Shown here: one piece after another, positions 1-5,767 of the stretch
Position numbering within the stretch: the stretch's first letter is position 1
Layout: each line of letters begins with the position of its first letter
Origin: Verrucomicrobiales bacterium
GTDB lineage: Bacteria; Verrucomicrobiota; Verrucomicrobiia; Limisphaerales; UBA9464
NCBI GenBank assembly: GCA_003445095.1
Contig: DLVS01000771.1
Location: 1 to 5,767 of the forward strand
Reading direction: 5' to 3'
Length of the DNA: 5,767 nucleotides
Notes under the pieces: model-generated
Database searches by the model: none
What the model was told of the DNA's origin: nothing
Seen by the model: the letters and a program-made list of their open reading frames with translations, nothing else
Made by a program: the position numbers and the translations under genes

Positions 1-2490
1 GATTGTCTGGGCGACGAGCACATGGACGCCCGGTGGCGCCGAATTCCATTCGTAGCGCGCGGTGAACGGTGTCGCCTTCGGAGCAGGGGCGCAGTCGCAG
101 ACGTCGCAGCAATAGTTCACTGTTGCGATGATGCGACCGTCGGCGATGAACCGGATCATCTCCACTCCTGCGTCCGGGTGGACCGCGGTTGCTTCCAGCG
201 AAATCACGTCTCCCACGTTGAAGTGAGCGCCTTCCGTTGGCCGCGTAAGCACGATGGACGGCATCTCAAGATTGGCATCCTCAATCACGACGTCGGCCGA
301 GTGAGGTTCGCCAATTAAGTAGGACGGCGGGATTGGGAGGAGCGAAAGAATCGGCGGATCGATTACTTGCACCGTTACCGTCTCTCGTCCTTCCACCAAT
401 TCATCCGCCAACGCGGTGAAATCGAAGGCGACGTCGGCCACGCCATCAGGAAAAGTGACGGGGAAGAAGGGTCCGAAGAACGGAAGATTCCCCGCCGGGT
501 CATCTTCCGTTAGGGAGAACCATTGGTAATCCAGCCCTAGTGTCGCGGTGCCGCTGACGGCCACGAACACGGTCAGTGCTGCATTCGGTCCCGTCCCTCC
601 GCGTCGTGACAACACGAACCCTCCAGTACGGCTCTTGAGGTCTCCTCGCTCGAACGCGGGAGTTTTCCCTCGGGTGGTGGACACCACCGGCAGGTTGGGA
701 TCGATCCCGCCAGCCGTGACATGGACCGGGTTCGATTCAAGGTGAATTCGGGCAGCCGTCGTAGCCCGCGCCACCAGGGTGTATGGCCCGGCGTCGGCAG
801 GGTCGTTCAATCGCCAACCGAAATTGTGGACGCGCAGGCGTCCGGGAATATCCACCTCCTCGGTCGTAATCTCCGAGACTCCGAGCAACCGATCGTTACC
901 GACAAACTCGACTCTCCGGATCGATCCCTGCGGATCCACGGCGATCGCCTGAAGGAGATTAGGGACGCCGAGCGGGAGAAACGCGTTCGCTTCGGGGGAG
1001 ACCATGATGAGTTCTGCTCCATTGGGGTTTTGGCGGTCCACGACTGACACGGTCGCCTGATCCGGCACTCCGGCGATGTAGGGCGGCCTGGCCCCCACCA
1101 TTGCGGTTGTGGGCGGCGTGTATACCTGAAGTTGCACGCTTTCGAGCACCGGCTCCATCGCCAGGAGTAGATCGAAGTTCGCCAGGACTCCCACGACGAC
1201 CTGAGCTTGTCCGGCGGGAACCACGACAGTGTCTCCGGTGATTTCTTCATCCGGTTTCAGGCAGTCGTCGCAAGGTTCGAGCACGAGCTGATAGTCCACA
1301 CCTCGGGTGGCCCGGCCGGACAAGGTAACGTAAATCGACAAATCCTCAGTGAGATCGCCGGTGCGTTGAATGATGAATTCCCCTCGATTGAACCGATCGC
1401 CCTCTAGCGCATACGGCCGTCCCGTCTGAACTGTGACTATAGGTAACTCTTGGTCGCCGGACCCAACTCGAATGATTCGGCTTTCCGATGACTCCAACAG
1501 AACTCCATCGGCGAGGATGGTCTGCGCGGTTAATCGATGTTCACCTGGGGGCGCTCCGTTCCAAATGAACTCGTGGAGGATCGGTGTTCCTGGCGCTGGT
1601 TGCTGAATGAAGTTGATCACCGAGTCGCCGATCTTCTTGCCGTCGGCGAGAAACTCGAGATGGTCGATATAACCGTCAGACCAGATGGTCAGAACCCGGA
1701 TAGGAATTGGCTCTCCGAGAGCGAACTGTGCTTGGTCGGGTGGTTCTTGGAACGCGAACACGTGATTGTTGCCCTCCAATACACGAATCGTCCGGGTCTC
1801 CGAGGAAACGTTGCCACCGCGAACTGCCACTGCCGTCGCCTGCAGTCGGTGCGTTCCGGCGGGTGGATTCGTCCAGGTGAACCAATGAGTTCGTGGACGC
1901 CCCGGAATTTCTACGTCGCGGGTCAAGATCTGCGATACTCCGAGCAGCTGTTCGTTCGCAAAGAATTCCACTCGGCGGATTTCTCCGTCGGGATCGACCG
2001 CAGTGATTTCGAGCGGAATTTGCCCCGGAGTTCGCCAGACGGATCCATCGAGCGGAGCTTCAAATGTCAGCGGTTGAGGTGTGGCATCGTCCAGAGTGAT
2101 GGTCACCGGCGCGGACCACTGAGGGAATTCGCCGCTGCCCGTCGCCTTCACTCGCAATTCATGACGACCCCGCGGCGCATCTCTCCAGACAAATTCATGG
2201 TAAACGGGCTCTCCCGGCGGAATCGCCACCAAGGTGAATATCTCCGATACGCCGATACGCACCCTCCCCGCGTAGAACTCGAGCCGGTAAACGGCGCCTT
2301 GGGGGTCCACGGCCGTCGCCCGAATTGGGATGGGCGCGCCTCGAGTGAACCGTGAGCCCTCGGCCGGTGCAGTGATCGTTAGGGATAGAATTGGCGGGAG
2401 CGGATCGCTTGGATTCCCCTGCGCCAGTGCAGGGGACAGAAGGCAAGTGACGCCGGCCAACCAACCGAGAAAGTTCTGAAGCGGTGTCAT
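1..2490 (-). CDS. Giant secreted protein with alternating Ig-like and Calx-beta modules (3' end outside window)
   Basis: The frame is open from ATG at 2490 to base 1, giving 830 residues with no stop, so the C-terminus lies off the left edge. An in-frame stop lies upstream and no other ATG precedes this one; no clear Shine-Dalgarno is visible. Residues 1-23 form a signal peptide (hydrophobic core, cleavage expected after ALA before QG). Five bacterial Ig-like modules (Big_7-like) follow at about 36-135, 140-238, 243-343, 492-592 and 746-830+. Each shows the pattern 'A.DP.G.I..VEF.A....LG', then 'F.W...P.G.H.L.A'. Two Calx-beta modules at about 349-485 and 600-738 show 'G.A..G.DY' (SGRATRGVDY, SGTATLGLDY) and an acidic end with VEGRETVTV. 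These folds are known from adhesins and surface proteins, where Calx-beta can bind calcium; no enzyme domain or anchor is visible here. The likely place is outside the cytoplasmic membrane, as a structural or binding protein. The function is inferred from modules only. Confidence 0.93.
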   Translation of the reverse strand, partial: MTPLQNFLGWLAGVTCLLSPALAQGNPSDPLPPILSLTITAPAEGSRFTRGAPIPIRATAVDPQGAVYRLEFYAGRVRIGVSEIFTLVAIPPGEPVYHEFVWRDAPRGRHELRVKATGSGEFPQWSAPVTITLDDATPQPLTFEAPLDGSVWRTPGQIPLEITAVDPDGEIRRVEFFANEQLLGVSQILTRDVEIPGRPRTHWFTWTNPPAGTHRLQATAVAVRGGNVSSETRTIRVLEGNNHVFAFQEPPDQAQFALGEPIPIRVLTIWSDGYIDHLEFLADGKKIGDSVINFIQQPAPGTPILHEFIWNGAPPGEHRLTAQTILADGVLLESSESRIIRVGSGDQELPIVTVQTGRPYALEGDRFNRGEFIIQRTGDLTEDLSIYVTLSGRATRGVDYQLVLEPCDDCLKPDEEITGDTVVVPAGQAQVVVGVLANFDLLLAMEPVLESVQLQVYTPPTTAMVGARPPYIAGVPDQATVSVVDRQNPNGAELIMVSPEANAFLPLGVPNLLQAIAVDPQGSIRRVEFVGNDRLLGVSEITTEEVDIPGRLRVHNFGWRLNDPADAGPYTLVARATTAARIHLESNPVHVTAGGIDPNLPVVSTTRGKTPAFERGDLKSRTGGFVLSRRGGTGPNAALTVFVAVSGTATLGLDYQWFSLTEDDPAGNLPFFGPFFPVTFPDGVADVAFDFTALADELVEGRETVTVQVIDPPILSLLPIPPSYLIGEPHSADVVIEDANLEMPSIVLTRPTEGAHFNVGDVISLEATAVHPDAGVEMIRFIADGRIIATVNYCCDVCDCAPAPKATPFTARYEWNSAPPGVHVLVAQTI

Positions 2491-2560
2491 GATGGGAACG
2501 ATGTCGGAGTGAGCGGAAACGAAGTCGTAAGCAGAAAAGGTTCAAGTGGGTCTAGCGCTA

Positions 2561-3307
2561 TTACTCAGGGATCTTCGCAAAATTATCTCCCGATTCGAGC
2601 CGTCGGCGCAGCGTTGCCGAAGGAATCGGGGCGACGTGTCCGTCGGCAAAAAGATAATTGGAGGAGCGACCGTGACGCTCTGGATCGATATCAGCCAGGA
2701 CATGCGCCCAGCCAAAGACCCAGGTATCGGGATGGGTATGATCGTCAAACGCAGGCACCGGGGCGTTGAAGTCGCTCAACGGTGGGAACACGACGCCGAG
2801 GTTGGAGCCTTCGAAAGCGAGAAATGTTTCCGAAGGGTGCCGATAGGCGGCGAGTCGCAGGTTTGAAGGATTGATGACGAGGGGTTGCCCGTCGGGTCCC
2901 AACGCCGCCGGAGTACCGTCCTCGCTGGTCAACCCCGTGACCTCTCGGGCCGTGTACTGATTGCGGACATAACTGGTGCGTCTCCACCTCCTCCGGGCTT
3001 CTCCAAAAGGATCAGAAGGACAGATTCGTATGCCATCCACCGATCCTAGGTGGGGTACCAGCGAATACACCCATGCCGGGGCACGGTCTCCTAACGGATC
3101 GACCGGAAGCCGGCCCCACGGGTCCGTTTCAGCGTACATTTGCAGGCCCAGCCCCAGTTGCCGGAGGTTAGAAACACAATGAACGGCACGGGCGCGGGAT
3201 TTGGTTCGACTGACGGTTGGCAGGAGCAATGCGGCGAGGACTCCAAGAACCGCGGTGACGACCAGCATCTCGACCAGTGTGAAGCCGGCCGGAATCCGAC
3301 GGACCAC
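2561..3307 (-). CDS. Prepilin-type N-terminal methylation / H-X9-DG domain protein (type IV pilin-like pseudopilin)
   Basis: From GTG at 3307 the product is 248 residues. A basic leader (MVRRIPAG) precedes the prepilin peptidase site G8|F9 and the motif FTLVEMLVV with Glu at mature position 5. A hydrophobic helix spans about 9-31, followed by 'CVSNLRQLGLGLQMYA', standard in this family. The C-terminal part holds His212, nine residues, then Asp222-Gly223 (SNYLFADGHV), the H-X9-DG motif abundant in Verrucomicrobia, Lentisphaerae and Planctomycetes. It should be inserted in the inner membrane and processed by prepilin peptidase; its role, perhaps in a type II secretion or pilus-like apparatus, is unproven. 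The start is uncertain. The same frame stays open back to a GTG at 3580 that overlaps the sigma factor stop, which would add 91 residues mostly encoded by the palindromic repeat. A CTG at 3331 has GGAG six bases upstream and would give a 16-residue basic leader (MKPSRRHRVVRRIPAG). The next gene on this strand begins 70 bp beyond the TAA. Confidence 0.9.
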   Translation of the reverse strand: MVRRIPAGFTLVEMLVVTAVLGVLAALLLPTVSRTKSRARAVHCVSNLRQLGLGLQMYAETDPWGRLPVDPLGDRAPAWVYSLVPHLGSVDGIRICPSDPFGEARRRWRRTSYVRNQYTAREVTGLTSEDGTPAALGPDGQPLVINPSNLRLAAYRHPSETFLAFEGSNLGVVFPPLSDFNAPVPAFDDHTHPDTWVFGWAHVLADIDPERHGRSSNYLFADGHVAPIPSATLRRRLESGDNFAKIPE

Positions 3308-3389
3308 TCGGTGGCGTCTCGACGGCTTCAGTGATCGCTCCGAAATGTTCCCGGGAAGGCGGGACCTCCAGAATCGGCAGCATGAATCT

Positions 3390-3532
3390 GGTAGGGCTGC
3401 CGCGCTGCGGCGGCCCCGCGCCGAAGGCGCGGTTTTTTGGGCTGACGCGCTGGAATACTTCAATGCATCGGCCCGAAAAGCCGGCCCGGACCTTTGGTGT
3501 GGCCAGGAACGGCGCAGCGCGGCGGCCCTACC
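3390..3532. repeat. 143-bp imperfect palindrome with 20-bp terminal inverted repeats (MITE- or REP-like element)
   Basis: The ends are GGTAGGGCTGCCGCGCTGCG at 3390-3409 and CGCAGCGCGGCGGCCCTACC at 3513-3532, inverted repeats matching at 19 of 20 positions. The centre, 3439-3474, is itself a palindrome (starts GGGC, ends GCCC): 12 of its 18 facing base pairs match and every mismatch is a transition. The intervening arms (49 and 58 bp) are related but carry indels. Both strands, read in one frame, give similar peptides beginning GRAAALRR and ending RRSAAALP. No transposase is encoded and no clear target-site duplication is seen in the flanks. It lies between the sigma factor stop and the pilin-like gene. 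It is probably a non-autonomous mobile or dispersed repeat; copy number in the genome cannot be seen here. Confidence 0.8.
3416..3438 (+). terminator. Hairpin followed by T6 inside the palindrome (terminator-like)
   Basis: CCGCGCC (3416-3422), loop GAA, GGCGCGG (3426-3432), then TTTTTT (3433-3438) has the shape of an intrinsic terminator on the plus strand. No plus-strand gene feeds into it, so it is either a feature of the repeat or could stop antisense transcripts. On the minus strand, the direction of the genes, the T tract becomes an A tract before the stem, so it should not terminate the operon. Confidence 0.35.
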
Positions 3533-3576
3533 GCTGGAATGGTCTTCGGCTGGTCGGCGCATGTAACAGTTCCCGT

Positions 3577-4752
3577 TCACGGCAGGTTGACGAGAGCAAT
3601 TCTAGGTTCGCCCGTACCTGGGACTGGCGCAATCCAGACTGAGCCGCCGCCAATCATCACCCCGTCCTTCGTGCAATGCAGCCGCTGAGCAGGGCACTTG
3701 AGGATTTCCCCGGCCACCGATTCGGTGAACACGCGTTCGAATGATTCCAGCACTGCGGTCTCGCTCGTGATGGAGCGATTGAATCCGGCCCCATTGACTC
3801 TTAAAGGATAACGGACGAACCGAGCGACTGCGTCGCGCTCCCCGGCCCGCAACTCGCGCTGAAGATCGCGGATGAATTGATGGACCACGCGGGGATCGTT
3901 GAAACCTGCGATCCGGTAATCGCCGTTCGCCAGGACGGCAGCGGCAACATCGCGAGCGAACAGGGTCTGACCGACCCAAACGCCGCCACCGAGGAGAGCC
4001 ACCGCTGTCCCTGCAGTGGCAAGCCAGGTCCGGAGACTCGACCAGGTCATTTCTCGAGCCACCGCCTGCGATAGCGTGGTTACCCGCGTTACTCGTTCGG
4101 CCCCTTTCGCCATTGCGGCGGAAACCGTGGAGCCAACCAACCCTCCTGGCGTCGCCGGAACGGCTTGTTGGGATAGAAGTTCCGGAAGAACCGCGAGGGA
4201 GGCCACAGCGCCGTCCCGCTGCAACTCGGTACGCAGCTTATCCAACGCCCGATTCACTCGCTTCCGAGCCGCCTCCTCGGCCACGCCGAGCGAGGAGCCC
4301 ACTTCCGAGAGGCTTTGGTTCTGAAAGAATCGGAGCAAAAGCGCGTTCCGATCCTTTTCCCGCAGTCGGGCAAGACAGCCATCCAGCACGGGTGCAATGC
4401 GGTCCCACAGGCGAACTGTTTCGTGGGCCGTTTCGGGTTCGGCGTGATCATTCATTTGGTAGGCGGCGGTTTCCCGGGCACGGCGACGGCGTTCGCTCTT
4501 CAGCAGGTCCGAAGCCGCATACCGGGTTGCTCGGAGAAGCCAACCCAACAGCAGCGCGTCCGGAGAAATAGCGGTGGCCTTTCGGGCCAGGAGCACAAAC
4601 ACCGCCTGGGTGACTTCCTCGGCCAGATGGGGATCACCGGTCTGCCGGAGAGCCGCGGCATGAACGGGCCCGGCATGTCGATTCACCAGGTCAGTGAACG
4701 CGGCCTCCGAGCCCGTCGCCGCGAACTCCCGCAGCAGTTGTGCATCCGTCAT
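3577..4752 (-). CDS. ECF-like sigma-70 family factor with C-terminal membrane helix and extracytoplasmic domain
   Basis: The product is 391 residues from ATG at 4752; an adjacent GTG at 4755 would add one. Residues about 7-85 are sigma region 2 (LLREFAATGSEAAFTDLV, HLAEEVTQAVFVLLARKA, GWLLRATRYAASDLLKSERR), which binds core polymerase and the -10 element. Residues about 119-178 are region 4 with a helix-turn-helix around LSEVGSSLGVAEEAARKRV, for -35 recognition. A linker rich in Ala and Thr leads to one transmembrane helix at about 243-265 (WLATAGTAVALLGGGVWVG). The last 125 residues would then lie outside the cytoplasm. They contain DAVARFVRYPLRVN, an 'FERVFT' segment and DGVMIGGGSVWI, a pattern I recall from small secreted proteins of unknown function, perhaps NTF2-like. 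ECF factors are usually about 180-200 residues, so half of this protein is extra. No separate anti-sigma gene is visible, so the outer part may control the sigma part in cis (inference). A stop-start overlap of the type GTGA links it to the open frame leading into the pilin-like gene. Confidence 0.92.
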   Translation of the reverse strand: MTDAQLLREFAATGSEAAFTDLVNRHAGPVHAAALRQTGDPHLAEEVTQAVFVLLARKATAISPDALLLGWLLRATRYAASDLLKSERRRRARETAAYQMNDHAEPETAHETVRLWDRIAPVLDGCLARLREKDRNALLLRFFQNQSLSEVGSSLGVAEEAARKRVNRALDKLRTELQRDGAVASLAVLPELLSQQAVPATPGGLVGSTVSAAMAKGAERVTRVTTLSQAVAREMTWSSLRTWLATAGTAVALLGGGVWVGQTLFARDVAAAVLANGDYRIAGFNDPRVVHQFIRDLQRELRAGERDAVARFVRYPLRVNGAGFNRSITSETAVLESFERVFTESVAGEILKCPAQRLHCTKDGVMIGGGSVWIAPVPGTGEPRIALVNLP

Positions 4753-4766
4753 CACTCTTCACTGGA

Positions 4767-4796
4767 TATATGGCCGCCGCCGAGGAAACCGGACAA
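4767..4796 (-). promoter_or_regulatory. Weak sigma-70-like promoter candidate before the sigma factor gene
   Basis: On the minus strand, TTGTCC (4796-4791) and CATATA (4772-4767) are separated by 18 bp. The match to -35/-10 consensus is poor, and the -10-like box lies only about 14 bases before the ATG, leaving almost no leader. The 4753-4955 gap is otherwise without recognisable sites; it also contains an open frame of 64 codons (4953-4759) with about 50% G/C at third positions, which looks non-coding. Confidence 0.17.
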
Positions 4797-4955
4797 GTGG
4801 ATTGCGGCTAGGATCGAAATACTTGATTGGAGCCCCTGGCAGACGGCTCCGCAAACGAACTGGAGGCTTGCGATCACCGAGTCCTCTCGCGAATCCACCG
4901 CTGGGAGTTATCGCCTCCGTTATTGAGCATTGGTCCGGACGGGATTGAGTCACGG

Positions 4956-5744
4956 CTAATGGTCTTCGAACGCGACCTCTTCACCGCCGACTTCGAGGAC
5001 GGCTCCTCGGTGCGTCGAGACGCCGAGCCCATGTTCCTCGTCCCATTTGCAACTAAACCCAAAGCCCACCCGAGTGAAGCCATCCTCTTCGTTGGCCAGC
5101 ACGTACACGGTCGCAGGCTGGATGAGGCGCCGCAGTTCACTCGGATGCGACAGCTCCGGCATTTCTTGGGGCGGGTATTGTTCCGGGAGCTCCCAACCGG
5201 TTTTCCACGTTTTGCCCCCGTCGCTGGAAACCCGTTCGCCGAAGTAGTTTTCACGCCACGACGGATACACATCGAAAATCCCCTGCAAGACGTGTTCAAG
5301 GTAGGTTGCTTCCTGGTCGAGCAATGACTGAAAGGTCCGTGCCTGGACTTCGGTCGGTTCAAAAGGTGATTGTTTTGAGGGATCGACCACCAATCGAAGG
5401 TCACCCTCCGGCCGGCGGCCCCGAGTCGGAACCCAGCCGCTTGAGGATAGATCAGCATCGCTCGCGAACCCAGTCCAAGAGCGGAGCCTAACGATTCCAT
5501 CCCAACTGATGATCCGACCATCTCCTTCAGTCAGGTGCTGCTTAATGAGCTTTGGAAACGGAGGTCGATGTAGCCGCAATTGCTCCGACGCTTCCCAAGT
5601 TTCCCGACCTTCAGGCCAAGGGAAATTGCCGACGAAGCGCAACGGCGCGTTGGGGTTGACACCAAGTTTCGGACGATAACTCAGATTGCGGAATGCGATG
5701 GCCGACTTGGCAGACGGAAGTCCGAGGCGCCGGCACTCAACCAC
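4956..5744 (-). CDS. DUF6985-like protein, N-terminus uncertain (may be partial at right edge)
   Basis: The 262-residue frame starts with GTG at 5744, but no in-frame stop lies between that codon and the window edge, so the gene may begin outside. There is no internal in-frame ATG before residue 195. Residues from about 78 to the end resemble DUF6985: an opening strand region (ISWDGIVRLRSWTGF), a helical segment (EVQARTFQSLLDQEATYLEHVLQGIF), a 'PSELRRLIQPATVYVL' segment and the strong C-terminal signature CKWDEEHGLGVSTHRGAVLEVGG (in two parts: WDEEHGLGV at 234-242 and AVLEVGGEEVAF). The family assignment is from memory of the motif and its function is unknown; members often occur in accessory loci. 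Residues 1-75 match nothing I recognise, and may be upstream sequence if translation starts at a non-ATG codon such as CTG at 5534. No signal peptide or membrane helix is seen, so the product is probably cytoplasmic. No terminator is visible after the TAG. Confidence 0.75.
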   Translation of the reverse strand: MVECRRLGLPSAKSAIAFRNLSYRPKLGVNPNAPLRFVGNFPWPEGRETWEASEQLRLHRPPFPKLIKQHLTEGDGRIISWDGIVRLRSWTGFASDADLSSSGWVPTRGRRPEGDLRLVVDPSKQSPFEPTEVQARTFQSLLDQEATYLEHVLQGIFDVYPSWRENYFGERVSSDGGKTWKTGWELPEQYPPQEMPELSHPSELRRLIQPATVYVLANEEDGFTRVGFGFSCKWDEEHGLGVSTHRGAVLEVGGEEVAFEDH

Positions 5745-5767
5745 CGCGTCTCGCCTCCAAGTGCCGC

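Noticed and set aside
1537..2355. 272-codon open frame on the plus strand
   Set aside because: It lies wholly opposite the Ig/Calx-beta gene, whose minus-strand translation shows clear domains and a signal peptide. The plus-strand product has no recognisable motif.
2195..2545. 116-codon minus-strand frame overlapping the start of the giant protein
   Set aside because: It is an out-of-frame reading of the same DNA; the correct frame gives the signal peptide and the first Ig module.
3168..3383. Minus-strand frame with ATG at 3383 as a possible pilin start or frameshifted N-terminus
   Set aside because: It runs out of frame through the FTLVEMLVV region and yields no prepilin motif, so a frameshift is not needed to explain the gene.
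3390..3532. Palindrome as an insertion sequence or CRISPR remnant
   Set aside because: It is too short for a transposase gene, has no transposase motif, and has no regularly spaced repeats.
3381..3545. Target-site duplication flanking the palindrome
   Set aside because: The bases just outside (AATCT on the left, GCTGG on the right) do not form a convincing direct repeat.
4315..4926. 203-codon open frame on the plus strand
   Set aside because: It is opposite sigma regions 2 and 4, which are unambiguous on the minus strand.

Overview
The window reads as high-GC bacterial DNA, most likely from the Verrucomicrobiota (Pedosphaera/Limisphaerales-like) or a close relative in the PVC group. This is inferred from three gene types typical of that group: an ECF-like sigma factor fused to a membrane segment and an outer domain, a prepilin-type protein carrying the H-X9-DG motif, and a very long secreted protein built from Ig-like and Calx-beta modules. 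There are no RNA genes, CRISPR arrays or transposase genes. All supported genes lie on the minus strand; the long open frames on the plus strand are shadows.

Layout in the direction of transcription, from high to low coordinates. At 5744-4956 is a gene whose C-terminal two thirds resemble DUF6985, with an unexplained N-terminal stretch that may run off the right edge. A gap of about 200 bp follows. At 4752-3577 is a membrane-anchored sigma factor: regions 2 and 4, then a transmembrane helix and an extracytoplasmic C-terminal domain. Between it and the next gene lies a 143-bp imperfect palindrome (3390-3532) with 20-bp terminal inverted repeats, which looks like a small mobile or dispersed repeat. 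At 3307-2561 is a type IV pilin-like/pseudopilin H-X9-DG protein. After 70 bp, a giant secreted protein starts at 2490 and is still open at base 1. The visible 830 residues are a signal peptide and the series Ig-Ig-Ig-Calx-beta-Ig-Calx-beta-Ig.

The last three genes are co-oriented and could form one unit: a sigma factor able to sense conditions outside the membrane, a secretion-system-like pseudopilin, and a large surface or secreted adhesin-like protein. This link is inferred from gene order only. The most unusual items are the palindrome, which is open in the pilin gene's frame and creates a misleading N-terminal extension, and the sigma factor with its sensor-like domain in the same chain.
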